From: Casuarius casuarius
Taxonomy: Eukaryota; Chordata; Aves; Casuariiformes; Casuariidae
Length of the DNA: 64,000 nucleotides
Assembly (NCBI GenBank): GCA_003342895.1
Contig: PTFA01000055.1
Location: forward strand, 2,574,021-2,638,020
Direction: 5' to 3'
A program made the position numbers and the translations under genes. The first letter of the stretch is position 1, and each line of letters opens with the position of its first letter. The notes under the pieces were generated by a model. It did not search any database. It had not been told where the DNA came from and saw only the letters and a program-made list of their open reading frames with translations. Below, one piece after another: positions 24,259 to 36,179 of the stretch.

Positions 24259-24284
24259 ATGGGGATGCTGGGACGCATCCCCAT
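24259..24284. repeat. Perfect 10-bp inverted repeat, 6-nt loop
   Basis: ATGGGGATGC (24259-24268), loop TGGGAC, then GCATCCCCAT (24275-24284). The arms are fully complementary and GC-rich, so the transcript would form a stable short stem-loop. It is not followed by a U-run. No known structural RNA was recognised. Confidence 0.9.
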
Positions 24285-25032
24285 GCGACGCTCGGAGAGG
24301 ACTGGTGAGGATACAGGAATGACGACTAGCGCTGCAGTCAGCAGAGACAACCACTGCCAATTCCCTGTGTGTAAAACAAACAGAAAACTCATCCTGTTCC
24401 TCTTGCCTCTCAGCAGTCGCTTCCTATTTTTAAACTGGGTTTTGTTGCTGACTACAAAAGAATGTAGTAATAAACTGAAATGACAAAATTCCTCATGCAA
24501 TGAGTATGTGCCAGCTTTCTAAAGCTGCTTAGGTACCTAATTCCTTCTGAAATGTTGTTGTTCTCGTGGTTTAAGTCTCTTTTCTCTGGCAAACCCAGAT
24601 AGCCACCTGTGGGATTACGAATCTCAATCTTTTCTGAGGAACCGCATGGGGTATCACAAGAGAGGGTTGGCGTAGGTCAGCCAGGCCTTGTCACTTGCTT
24701 GGGAGCAGGCCGATGAGGTGGACACAGCAGGCGTCCCTGCCACCTTGCCTCTTGGTCTGCTGCAGCCACAGCCTGTCCCGCACTGAGCAGCTGCAGGGCA
24801 CAAGGCGTCTGCCAGGAGGGGACTCTGCGCCAGGACACGTGTGTCGTGCCAGATACTGGTTTTCCATGTGTCCGCCAGCGAGCAGCGCCCGCTTGCTACG
24901 TGTGACAAAGGAATTGCAGCAACGCTCTGTTTTCGCTGACGGTGAGTTTGTCACCTGTACGCTCATGGCACAGCGTTGAAAAGAAACACTCTTTCTTCAC
25001 ATGTAACCAGTTATCTTAACCTCAGCGGCTGC

Positions 25033-25104
25033 TATCATGAGGCCTAGCCATTTATTTGCTCTTTGTGTACAGTTTGTTTTGGTGATCTCCTAGGCCTCAT
25101 GATA
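25033..25104. repeat. Perfect 15-bp inverted repeat with 42-bp spacer
   Basis: The 15-base arm TATCATGAGGCCTAG (25033-25047) is repeated exactly as its reverse complement at 25090-25104. Complementarity stops abruptly at both sides. It could be a tiny non-autonomous DNA transposon relic, a cruciform-prone site or the stem of a noncoding RNA. The arms are shorter than a typical pre-miRNA stem. Confidence 0.9.
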
Positions 25105-25529
25105 TAACACCATGCCATATAAAATGTAAGCACAATAGTGCAGCTGTAGCTATAAATCAGGGAATTTAGCAAAAGATCAGCTTTCTGTTACATCGCACTT
25201 CTCCTGAAATCCATTCTGTGTTGAGTAAGCCTTTTGCTTGGAAGACTGCTCCTGCCCTTGATGGAAGATAAGGCATGCTTTTTGTTTAGCCAGCTATTCC
25301 CATTTCCTTAAATCTCATACAATCCTATTTATGTCCCCTCGTCCAGGCAAGGTTCAGGAGGGAATAGCGATCTCTTTCCCTTGGGTCAGTCTTGTTTGCT
25401 CAGCCGTGTCTCTGGGTGGTATTCCCTCTGCTAATTCAGACTGAAGTCACCTCCTGAACTGACAAAGTTGGCCAGTTGACTGCCCTGCCCAGACTGCTGT
25501 CATTGCTCATTCCTCTTGCGAGAAAAATG

Positions 25530-25553
25530 TTTTTTTTTTTTTTTTTTTTTTTT
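25530..25553. repeat. Poly-T tract (T)24
   Basis: Twenty-four consecutive T residues, the longest homopolymer in the window; equivalent to an A24 tail on the minus strand. No minus-strand LINE or SINE body is recognisable adjacent to it at about 25,554 onward. Confidence 0.92.
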
Positions 25554-25684
25554 CCAGATTTGGCCAACCAATAAGTAAAAACTTGTCTCCCAAGCAGAGG
25601 TGAGGTCATGCAGATACTGAGCAGCGCTGGGAGTCTGAATGAGCCAGTTATGTCAGCCAGTTAATAACTTTACTGTTGTCATTT

Positions 25685-25980
25685 ATTTGTCATTCATCCA
25701 GAAGAATCCAAAAGTGCTTTACATTCTTTAGAACCAGATTAGAAACTCTTCTTGCTAACAGGGGGCTGCATACACCACTGAGAGTGTCACCTCATGGGAG
25801 GAGTGCAGAGCCGTTCACTAGTGCCCTGCCACACCGCACCATGGGGGACAGGAGGCAAAGACTGTGTTAGCCAGCTGAAGCAGCAAGGGCGTTTGGTGCC
25901 ATAGCCCAGTGACTAACCAACTGGCTACTTGGAATTTGGCGTGGAGCCCGGGCCTAACACTTCCAATCTGTACTAGGTAC
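25685..25980 (-). repeat. MIR/CORE-like SINE remnant (reverse orientation)
   Basis: 'gaatccaaaagtgctttaca' near 25,704 resembles the start of reverse-oriented amniote CORE-SINE copies ('aaagcgctttacaa'). 'gccatagcccagtgactaac' followed by CAACTGGCTAC near 25,900-25,927 resembles the tRNA-like head ('gtgctctaaccactaggcta'). The middle is strongly diverged. Assigned from memory of the consensus. Confidence 0.4.
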
Positions 25981-26084
25981 TGTGAAAATGGACCATCACG
26001 TCAGGGCCCCCTCTTCTGCAGGACAGAGCCCTCCAATGCTGAGCAAGATCTGTAAAGATTTGCTCTAGGACAAGTTGCTGAGGT

Positions 26085-26170
26085 GCCTCAATAACTTAAG
26101 CACATGTCAAAAGTTAGGCATGTACTTAAGGACTTAAGGACTTTGCTGTCTCTCAATGAGATTATGGAAA
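26085..26170. repeat. Amniote palindromic MITE-like fragment
   Basis: 'cttaagcacatgtcaaaagt' followed by 'taggcatgtacttaagg' matches the order of a palindromic repeat abundant in turtle and crocodilian genomes ('cttaagcacatgcttaac...aagcatgtgcttaag'). The two halves are inversely related to each other here as well, though diverged. Confidence 0.45.
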
Positions 26171-27672
26171 TTATTATATGGAAATTCAATACCATTCTGG
26201 GTGGGGGTCAGAAGGTTTCACTTTCTTCTCTTGTTAAATATGGAAAATAACACTGGCTGGGCTACCTCAGAAACATTTTGTATGGATTAATTCAGCTTTG
26301 CATGATGCTTTGAGAAAGCTTCAATAAAAAATAGTTCATGCCATGCAACTCTATGTGTTATTTCCCTGAATTTAAAGAGGCATAGAAGCTGCATGAGTAA
26401 GCACGCAGTTCGTAAACTCCCCCCTCCCAAATCACAGCAAGTAAATGCTGAGTGCTGAATAAATTTTGGGTCCCTGCTTCTGACCCATCTGCTCCAGGAG
26501 CAGGCTACATTATTTTCCAATGTGTCTGCAGTTCAAATCCACACTTCTTTTCAAGTGTTGACCAAAGACTGCTTTTACTATGACAATGTGTCTCATATGG
26601 TTTGAGTTTTTCTCTTTGTCTGAATACTTTACATAATGAAACAAAGAAGTGAAAACTGAATGCACCTTGTCTGAAGTATTTCACTCTGTCAGCTGTTTCC
26701 CTGTGAGCTGGAAAACGGGTATAGGTGTAGCTCCATGGGGCATCTACATGTGGGTCTTGGAGCAGTTTGCTCTGGGAGTAGAGGGCGCTTGTTCTCTAGA
26801 GCTTGCATCTAGCTGTGATTGTATGTCCCATCTCACAGCTGCCCTTCTCCCACTCCTAGCTCTGGAAACCTCACTGACTTCTCCCAGCACCCACTCCAGC
26901 TTTCTAAAATTTTCTGACAGTCCTCTCCCCGAGAAACCCATCATACCACTGCCTCAAAATGCAGTTTCAATCGCACTGCTATGAAGTTTTGAATCAACAA
27001 TTCATAAATAGTTGAGGTCGTTTTTTTTTTTACCCTACAAAAGCAAGAGTACTTTGCATGGGCGAAGTACTCCCCTGGAAAGCCATCGGGGAGCTCATGA
27101 CTGCTGTGCATGCTTCTGCCCGTTTGCAGAACGCAAGGCCAAGGCCTCTGTGATCTGTGCTAAAATATCCAGAGAGTTACAATGCAAGTCTGAAAACCAG
27201 CAGCCCACACTTTTCCAGCTACTCCTTCCTGGAAGAGAGCCTTTATTTACTACACCAGCTTGTGAAATCCTTATCAAAATCACTGACGCCTGATGAACTA
27301 CAGTTACCCTTTGTCTTTTTTTCTTTGTCTTTTTCTCTTTATACTCTAATGGAAGCTCTCTGGATAAATTGAACTGTGTTTCCCTATGACTAATTTTATA
27401 CTACCTTGTAAGGAGTGATACCAGATATGGTGCAATACTAGATGTCAATTAAAAATAGTATTTTTATTAATAATGATAAGCAAGAGTTGGCAGATGGAAG
27501 GGCTTTGGCTTTTGCCTAAGTAAGTCTTTTTGTTGCAAACACTTTTGGGTCCTATTGTTTGCTGTACTTTAAAGATCATGAAAACCCTGGAAAACTTTTA
27601 GAGAAATTCCAGGAAGTAAAAATGATAGATTTAGCATTAATTCTGAAAAGTCTTCACAGAAAATGTTTTGCC

Positions 27673-27689
27673 TTTTTTTTTTTTTTTTT
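27673..27689. repeat. Poly-T tract (T)17
   Basis: Seventeen consecutive T residues; no associated retroposon body recognised. Confidence 0.9.
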
Positions 27690-29899
27690 GAGAAATGTGA
27701 ACACCACCATTTTTTGGCTGACACTAAAATATTTGTCATGGAAACTGAGTGTCATATTCCCATTTGCTTTTATAGCCTGGACTTTCCTGTCACACTGCAT
27801 TTCCTGTGTTGCATTGTACCCTTGCTGGGGGCAAACAAGCTGGTGTGATAGAATCACTGTTGCAATGCAACAGCAAAGATGGAAGACGGTTTATAAAGTA
27901 GTAGACATTTTCCTTGAAAGAAACACTTTTAATCAAACCCAGAATTTTCAATGAAAAAACATCTTCAGAAGGACGTTTAGGACCATCCGTAATTAACTCC
28001 CATGGGTCCTGCTTCCATTTCTGAAAGCTGCAGGGAAGGAACAAGGGTTGTGTTAGGCTGTTTCAATGAGTTAGCAAATACTTGGAATATACCAGCTAAT
28101 ACTCAGAGCAGAGGATTAGGAACAACTTTGGTGAAGCGGAAGAAATGTCGTGATATCAGGCACATACAGATTCATCCCACCATTAGAATCTCCACCGTTT
28201 CTTTGCCGTTTCGGGCTGATCTGTTCTTTGCTGCCAGTCCCTATCACAGCAGCCTGACAGGCTGAGACAGCGATGCTGTTAGGTCGATGTTCGAGAGGTG
28301 GTCCCCTGCCTCGTCCTTCCTCTGGGCTGCCCACCCACCCATCCTGCACCAGCCAATGTGCCGCTCAACCTCCATTGCTAGCGCTGGTCAGACGAAGAAT
28401 CCAGCAATCACTGCGGGTCATGGTATCTGTTATTTCCCTCAAAGTCTGTGTATTTATCGCACTTTCAGTTTAATCTGCAAGGAGAACGCCCAGCCTCAGC
28501 ACACCTTTCAGCCAACCTCTGGTACAGAGTTTTGGTCTGTCTCTGCAGAACAGCTGCTGAAATCACTGCTAGTTCCCCAACCAGCTATTAAAAGCCATCT
28601 CACCTGAGGTGGCTGTGCTTTCCTACCTTCCTCCCTAGCTTTGTCTCCTTTCTTCCTGCCCTGTCCCTCGAACCATGCGATATTCACTTGACAGGGTGCC
28701 AGATTGGGTCTATGATTGTCTTTGGGTCAAAGAGTAGTTTGGTGACAGTCATTAGTTGCTTTGAACATTTATCACCTACAAGGTTTTCTCTAGATTAGAT
28801 CTCTTAAGTATCCTCACCCAGTGGAAATCAGCAGGCCTGCTTCTTTGTTTTAATTGCTATTTGAAGCCTGGCTTTTAAAACCACATACGAAATTCATTTG
28901 ATCAGTATAGTTAAGAAATGCTGACTGAAAGTATAGCAGCCTCAAAGCCATCTTGTGCAATGAAACAGATGAAAAAAGTTAAGCTCGAATGGGCTTTGGT
29001 GCAGGAAGGTGTTAAAGAGAAAGTGCTTGTTCTAGCTGCCCTGTGATTATGTCAGGGCATGACGAACGCACAAAAATGCAACACCGCTCTCAGAAAACCA
29101 CAACCCTCCCCAAACTGTAAACCCATCAGTTTTACCTTCTTAATATTTCCAAGATATTTTTGCTACTGGATGCCACCTGTGCCTATCCAATATCAGCAAA
29201 TCTGCTTTTGATAGTGCCCTTTCACGGGGCTTTAATATGTGCAAAGGGTATTCTGACTTTTTTTATTAAATAGATAAAGCTTCAAACAGTTTCTCCAGAT
29301 GACCTGCGGACTCTACAGTCTTGGCAGATTTCCTTATGTAATTTGCTAAGGGTGATATTACCTGCAGTGCTGATAAAGGTCCCACTTTCAAACTGTTGTC
29401 AGTCTTTAAATCCCTGCCAAGACAGACTGTCTTTTTGTGATCACTCCCTAAGCATACCCAAGAATAATGAATATGTCAATCTTTCACCTCAGCTACTAAA
29501 AACGCCATACTGGTTTTTTTTCTTTATAAATTTAGTGAAAGCCCAGCATCTCAGTAATAAAATCTTTGCATTCTGCAGTATCCTGTCTGTAGGCTGTTTT
29601 GCACATTATATTCAGCAAAATAAGACCTATTGGCTGAATTTGCTTTGAGAAACAGCAGTCTAATTTAGTGCAAAGTCATGATTTATGCTTTTGCTCCTGA
29701 ATGTGATGTACTTGGTTAAAGGAAAATTAACCTAGATTATTTAACATCAAATATTTCCTGCATATGAATGCTCCATATAGCATACACTTCCCTTCTAGGC
29801 TCAAAATATTTTCAGCCTGAATTTCTATTGGAAATTAAAGCAGAGGCTGTGAATACTGATATAATAATGGGATGTAAAAAGTCACAACAATAGCCAACC

Positions 29900-29955
29900 T
29901 GATTTAAGAGACCTAATTCTGCTTCCATTTATCCCCATTAGTCAATGGATCATGC
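29900..29955. repeat. MITE-like fragment, weak
   Basis: 'gacctaattctgcttccatt' followed by a CCCCATTAGTCAATGGATCA-type stretch resembles the 'ggcctgattctg...ccattgaagtcaatgg' core of the same reptilian palindromic family seen at other places in this window. Short and uncertain. Confidence 0.3.
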
Positions 29956-30480
29956 TCATCAAGAAAAAAAAGCCAAAACCAGGTAACAGGCCAAAGTATC
30001 CAGTTCACTGTGTAGCAGGATGAGCCTCTGTGGGTCTTTATTCCTTGGCTGTAATAGATCTCTAATGCCTCATTGACAGATAAAGCAAATCAAGCGAAGT
30101 ATTGCTCTCACTTGATTAGATAGTGGTGTCTGTTAGTAGCAACTGACTGGCTTTTTTTTTTACCTTGAATATCTGGACTCAGGTGTAATACAGGTCGCGA
30201 ATGCCCTGAATTGCCTGTAAATCACTAGTTCTCACAGGTTTTGCATGCTTCCCCTTCCCCTGTTTTTGTGCGCCCCTGATGTGTGTCCCTCCCAAGACTG
30301 GACAGCGGCTCCGTCTCGCAGAGCTAGGATGGGCTGTCTGCGGGGATAAACCTCATGCCCCCACCTCGCAGGAGGTGACCTGCTGCCAACAGTTAAGATC
30401 AGATAGCTGGTCCTTGGCTAATCTAAGTTATGATTAAAGTCAATAAATAGTCACTAGTTTCCCTCGATCAACAGATAGAT

Positions 30481-30524
30481 ATTTACCTTATATCAGAATA
30501 AGATTTACCTTATATCAGAATAAG
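30481..30524. repeat. Perfect 22-bp tandem duplication
   Basis: The unit beginning ATTTACCTTATATCAG at 30481-30502 is repeated without change at 30503-30524. Because the unit also contains inverse segments, the second copy with its flank forms a perfect hairpin: TTACCTTAT (30505-30513), loop ATCAGA, ATAAGGTAA (30520-30528). Identity of the copies indicates a recent event. Confidence 0.93.
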
Positions 30525-31084
30525 GTAAAGAAGCAGAAAGAGATTTTGTGTGTAGAACAGCAGAGGAACAAGAGCTAGAAAGAGCAACTCTTTTCTCGCA
30601 TATTTGCAAACAGAAAATGTCTTATCTATGAGCAAAGTGTGGCTCAAGAACCAAAATCACTGGATACGCCACAGTCAATGCTCTAGTAGTTGGCTCCTTA
30701 GTTTGGGTACACTGCTACACAAGTGGATTGTAATGATGAGCTGCTTCCACTCATTTTCTTTACAAAAATCGTGTTATAAGAAATACATAGAAAAAATGGA
30801 CTGAAAAAGGAACAATCTTGACTGTGAAAAAGCTAAAGCAAATTAAAACAAGGAAGGGAAAAGAAAGCCTTTCATCACTTCACTAGGCTTGTGAAAAACA
30901 AGGGTGGAATTTGAATCTTTGTAGTTTACCCCATTCCCAAAGTTTGTAGAGGTAGGTGGTTTCTCTAATTGATTTGGGGTTTGCTGCCTTTCAAGCATGA
31001 GGGAGGGTTGTTTTGTAGAGTCTTGTCATGCAAAGGTTTGCTTTTCAAACAAGTAAACAACAACGGTAATAAAATATTTTTCAC

Positions 31085-31320
31085 TTCTAAATGTCCTTTC
31101 ATCTGAGGATGTCAAAGCACTTTGCAAAAGTTAAATATTTCTCACAACACTGAAATGTAGGAATGGATTATTATCCCTGTAGGCAGCAACAGTTAGAAGA
31201 ACGGAGAGGTGAAACGGCTTACCAGAGCTAGCGGCAAAACTTGCGTACTAAGGAAGCCAAATGTGGTTCACCTGCAAATCCTCTTTCCTCTGCGTTCTGA
31301 TGCTGAGGTGATGCTTAGCT
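31085..31320 (-). repeat. MIR/CORE-type SINE remnant (reverse orientation)
   Basis: From left to right the sequence shows 'caaagcactttgcaaaagtt', then a 'ttattatccctgtag' stretch, 'aacggagaggtgaaacggct', 'taccagagctagcggcaaaa' and a distal 'gatgctgaggtgatgct' end. This is the order of a reverse-complemented amniote MIR/CORE SINE: 3' tail with 'aaagcactttgcaa', then 'attatccccattttacag', 'cagagaggttaagtgact' and 'cagcaagtcagtggcaga'. It is one of the best-preserved SINE copies here; no target duplication could be seen. Confidence 0.6.
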
Positions 31321-32601
31321 TTCTGTCTTGTCTCTACCAATGCAGCAGCTGTGATTTTTAAGTTATTTTTGTGATGCTGAGTATCAAGGGCAAATAAAAT
31401 CTACAAAGGAAACAGCTTCTTTCGCAAACAGCAACCTGCAGACTCAAGAGTGAGGAAGAAAACAACAATGCAGATGCATATCAAAAATCAGCTGAATTCC
31501 CACCTCAAGAGTCGACTGCATCTTAATCTAATAAGAAGACACCTCCGTGTTCCTCCCTGTCAGTATGGGACTAGGAGTGTGGTAACTGCATACAAGCTGG
31601 GCAAAAAGGTTCTTGGAAGAAAAGGAGTATTTTCTCTCTCCTCCTCCTCTCTTAGCCTGCACCTCTCTTGATACTTATCAGCTGCCAAAGTATTTAGTAC
31701 TATTAGTATTATCCTGTACGACTGGGATTTTAGACTAGTGAAATGTCAAGAGAACTGTCACAGCCCAAACCTGGGCTGGGGAAGGGGCGTCACGGCTGCG
31801 TCGATCCCAAGCTCCGCAGCTCATGCTGTGAGTCCGCACTGCTGCCCACAGTCTGGCTGCAGCCTGGGCTCGAAGCCTGCGGGGTCGGAGTGTGGTTGCC
31901 TCTGCCTTGGGTCCACGCAGACTGTATGAACAAGCAGCCTGGAGCCTTGGGGACACAGGAGATGCTGTGGCCCGCTCTCTGCAGAGGCTACTGCAGTTTC
32001 CTCCATGGTGACCTCTCATGTGACTGAAGGAATGGATCATAGCTAGCGAGCAAGCCCAGTCTTCAGACAAGCCTCAAACCAAGCTTAATTTGCCAAAAAA
32101 GACAAACTTGCTCTGTGTTGCTGTATCTTAAACTAGCTGAGAAGACAGTTCAGGAAGGGCAGCTCACACCAGCGTCTTTATCCCAGGCAGCCTTTGCACT
32201 TCTCACTCCGTGCACCAGTTGTTTGGAGTCCAGCAACGGCTCCCCCACCAGCAGATACGAGTAGGCTGTGGAGGAAGATCGAGCCATCCCCCCTCCCATT
32301 CCCAGAGCACTGCTGGCCCTGAGGTTTTGGGACTACCAGGCTTTGCTGCAGCATTTCCAAACCTGCAGATTCTATTCTGGTCCTCAGCATGGTTCTTCAT
32401 TTAAAGGAAAAGGTGGGAGAAGTGGAGCACAGAGCTTAACTGCTCAGCGATTTGCTTGCTATTATTTTTCAGCAGGTATTAAGAAACCCATCTGGGTTTC
32501 TACTTGCTGCAGAACACCCTCTGCCAACATGCTTCCCAGTGTCATTGGGGTGCTTTGGATTTTCTACTCTAAAGGCAATTATCTTAGTGGAACAGCACTC
32601 T

Positions 32602-32620
32602 CCCCCCCCCCCGCCCCCCC
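32602..32620. repeat. Poly-C tract interrupted once (C11-G-C7)
   Basis: Eleven C, one G at 32613, then seven C. The minus strand is a long G-run that could join G-quadruplexes; such tracts are prone to slippage and sequencing error, so the exact length may be uncertain. Confidence 0.88.
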
Positions 32621-34149
32621 ATCTGTGCTCTGCACTGAAACAAAGAGGAAACTGGTGTCTGCTTGTTTTACGCAGCTTGACCCCAGCCTGCGATTTTTAT
32701 GATTTGTGTGGCAATGAAAGGCAAAGAAAGGGGAAAAAAGCAAGAGCACAAGGAAGACAAGGAGAAAGAAGCTTCATTTTTCCCAAGCTGCCCTAGGACT
32801 GACCGCAACTCAGCTAGGGCTGATTTGTGGCCATCGAGTAAGCGAACACAAAAGCACCAGGGAAAAGGCACAAAAGGCTCTCCTTAGGGATTGACAGCTT
32901 GTTAAGGACCATTATTAATACAAGTTCAGCCTAAATGACAGGGTCACCTATATGATGCTGTTTGGGCTCCCTGCCTTGGTCTCATAGCATCTTGCCACAT
33001 TTTTATTCAGAGTTTTATCTGACAAGCACGTAACCCTGATTTAACCAACATTTATCTGCAGTTATCTGAATATGTAAGCTATACACTCATTCATCACTGA
33101 CTGAAAGGACACCACACTCACCACTATCCTCCCGTATCCTTAGCGGAAGGAGAAATCACTTGGATAAGAATCTGCTTTTGTTTGAACTTTAAAAGCTGTA
33201 TTTCATTAGGAAAATGAAATCAATTAGTGGCAAGGGACTACATGGGAAGTATTACAGTGGTCTATTATTTAAAGGCATTTTTAGAGACATCTAATACAAC
33301 AGCTGTGTCCGAGGAACCTTGCAATCCAAGATGATGACTGGGCATGATTCTCACGCGGGACCTGACTCATGGAGGAGCCATTCCACGTCTCCAAAATAGT
33401 AGGACCATGGCTTAAGAGAAAAGCACAATTTATCAAGAAAGAATGAAATAGTTTAGTTTGACATTTCTTGAGGTTACTTGGTTCCTCACAAAATCTCAAA
33501 TTGATTACCTTTATTTTATTACCTCTTTTTGTGAAGCATGTTAATGAGAGCATTCTTGAGAAGCTTCAATTAACTTACACACTAAATTTTTGAAATATTA
33601 TAGATAAAATTTTATGAGCATCCCATGCCTGGAAGAGATAAGGAAATGAAAAATGCATCTGTTTTTGGAACAGCAGGATTGATTATTAGGTTATCAGAGG
33701 CTGCACTACTGACAGTTCCTGTTAAAGAGCAAGATATTAAACATTTTGTTTACCAAAAAAACCCTGAAAAAGCACGACTAAACAGAGTATGTACCTTCAG
33801 TGGCTGGTGCAGAGGGACCACAGTGTTCTTCTGTTTCTGGGCTGTCCCAGCCACGTGGCAGGAAGGAGGCACATGGGGGAATGGAAAGTTAAGAGAAAGG
33901 TAGTCTGGTCCACCCCATCCTCTTCCTTCCCTTGCTAAGAAGCTGTGCAAAGTCTCCAGCTACTGTACATAAGTAGTAGCAGAGGACTGCTTAATTTAAC
34001 TAGCCTGTAGTGGGGTTTTGCAGTCTTTCAGACTTTGCATGAAAGACAATCCTTGTTTTAGAAAACCACTTCTTTTGTCCTGCAGAAACCAATACTAATT
34101 TGAATAAACAGTAAGAACCGGTGACAGGGGAAGACAAAAACAAGAAATA

Positions 34150-34225
34150 AAAGGCTCAACAGATGTAAATCAGCATGGATCTATTGACTTCAGTGGTGTT
34201 ACACCAAAGTGGGCAAGCTGAGGTT
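34150..34225. repeat. Amniote 'attgacttcagtgg' interspersed repeat fragment
   Basis: 'agatgtaaatcagcatggat' followed by 'ctattgacttcagtggtgtt' and ACACC matches, nearly base for base in order, the reptilian repeat 'ggtgtaaatcagcatagctccattgacttcaatggagttacacc'. It is the clearest member of this group in the window. Confidence 0.55.
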
Positions 34226-34587
34226 ATATTCTATTATCACTAAAGTTGTGACATTCTTTTGGAGAGGATTTTTATCCTTAATAGTTTATTTTAATACTTT
34301 TTCCCTGCTTAACCCACATTATATTGTCATCTTCTCCCTAATAGTCTAGCTTATTCTGTTAGGTGCTGAAGTTCAGCAACTTTAACAGTGGTCAGAGTCG
34401 GGGAAAAGGCCACCGGCATCTTGTAACTCTTCAGTGATGTTTGTGCATTAAAAGAAAATCTAAGAAACTAGGACAATTTGGTTAAAAAAGAAGGTTGTGT
34501 GAGTTTAAGGCTGCTCAAGGGCAACCTTAATTTATGTGCCAATAAGTTACACAAATATTTTCTCTACTATTCAATTAAGAACAAGTA

Positions 34588-34601
34588 GTTTCCTTGGCAA
34601 C
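34588..34601. promoter_or_regulatory. RFX X-box-like motif
   Basis: GTTTCCTTGGCAAC fits the RFX-family consensus of two inverted half-sites (GTnnCC, 2-bp spacer, GGCAAC) in otherwise unique AT-rich sequence. A single motif does not establish function. Confidence 0.3.
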
Positions 34602-36179
34602 GGCCACATTACATGGAACTTACCCTAGCTCTGAGTTCCAACAGAGTACTTTCCCTAAGAAAGGAACATACTCATCTATCATGTAAATGTCTAATTTGTA
34701 CACGGTTTTGAGAGAGAGGGGAGAAAATGGAATTTCCGGCAAATTAACACAGCTCTTCTCTTTTACTGGAGTCACATCCATGCTTTTTTTAATAGTTTTC
34801 TCTTGTTTTGCATTTATATTTTGATGTTAACTTGTCTATTAAAATGGTAAAAGACTAGAATTATAACCTGGGTGTAATAAAAACTGCAAAAGGAGGGCAG
34901 GCTATGGGTAAAAAGGACTGCCATTGGTGAGGAGGGAGGTCTGTTTTAAAAGCAGGAAGGTGGCAGTCTTCTTCCATTCCAGTGTTGTTACTGAAAATGT
35001 ATTTTGTGGTTCAATTATGATGCTTGCAGTTAGTGTTTTTATGCACAAAAATAAAAGTTCTCAGCCTGATTACACATGAAATTGCTATTTCCTTTTCAAC
35101 TGTCACCTTTCTCAGTGCTACGATTACTCTGCCCCATAACTCTTGCAATGTTTCTAGCTTCTAGCATGCAGGTCCACTCTGAGACGTGTGCAGTGTGTAC
35201 CTGCAAGGGATCTGCGTCGCTGTCACTGTGCTAACAGCCCTCTCTCTGTTCTGAGGCATTCCCAAAAACAAACTGAAAAGCTGTAGTCAGAGCCAAGCAT
35301 AAACATCATCTCTGGGTGTGGAAACAATCAGCTTTATAGAAAAGGGGGAAAGCCTGCCCCACCTTCCCTTTGGAGGGAATGCGTTGTTCATTTTCCATAT
35401 GTTCGCCCTCTCCTCCCAGTTAAGCCTGCAACTGGCTTCCCCAGTACAGTCCCTGCTTTGCTCTCCCGCTCTCATAACCCTGCCATGGAAAATGGATTTG
35501 GCATTGTCAGATTTAATCTCCAACAGAATGTTTCTGCAAAGCTGGAATAAAATCTGTCCCACTGCTTTCATCTCATGGCTTACATTCAATCCATAAGACA
35601 ATTTTAGGTTTTTAAGATGTCGTTCTACAGCTTTTTCCCCTATTCCTCTGCCCATCAACAGTATTAAGCTGGAATTTATTCTTTTGTGTTATGTCTGTTT
35701 GCAGCTCTCTGCTTTAGGAAAAAGAATCCCCTCAGCAGCTATCCAGATTTCTGCACTCTTTGAAATCTCAGGTGCTCCTTGTTTTTGAAGATCTCTCAAG
35801 AGAAGACAGGTTCCTCTCCATCCCCTCAGTGTTAGTGAGACTCTTGCTATGGAAGTGAGTGGTGGCAGAATGCTGCACTATCTGTGCGTATTAGATTTCC
35901 CTCCTATTTGTTTGCTTTACTTCACTTAACATAAAAACTAAAGGACTGGGGTTTAATCATATCTTTCATCCTATGCACACTCAAGCACATCCAGCATGAT
36001 GTGGTAAATTTATTATTGTAGCACTTTTCCTATTTTACTGCATTCTGCTCTGAAGGAACAGCAATTCTGAGCAGCTTTGTAAAAATCATTTCTTGCAGTT
36101 AACAAATAGATTAATTATTTCCTGTTTTACAAGTCCCTAAGGTACCAAAAACCACAGATAATATGTAATTACACTGCTC

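Larger units (their letters stand above)
21279..25529. other. Unique noncoding stretch with two GC-rich patches
   Basis: No gene seen. The GC-rich patches at 24,235-24,330 and 24,690-24,980 contain several CpGs and carry overlapping open frames on both strands, none with recognisable content. The plus-strand frame over 24,004-24,483 (159 codons) starts from a non-ATG codon and lacks any domain. Two perfect inverted repeats (24,259-24,284; 25,033-25,104) are listed separately. Confidence 0.5.
25981..31084. other. Unique noncoding stretch with MITE-like fragments
   Basis: No gene seen. It includes MITE-like fragments at 26,085-26,170 and 29,900-29,955, T-runs at 27,021-27,031 and 27,673-27,689, a GC-rich patch at 28,270-28,400 and a 22-bp tandem duplication at 30,481-30,524. 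The 28,700-28,800 part has TGACAG, ATTAG and CTTTGAAC cores in close order and may be regulatory. Confidence 0.45.

Noticed and set aside
24004..24483. 159-codon plus-strand frame as a gene
   Set aside because: Starts at a non-ATG codon, spans an AT-to-GC composition change, and resembles no family.
25530..25553. T24 as the tail of a minus-strand retroposed pseudogene
   Set aside because: The sequence to the right (25,554 onward) shows no recognisable gene or LINE body and no target duplication.
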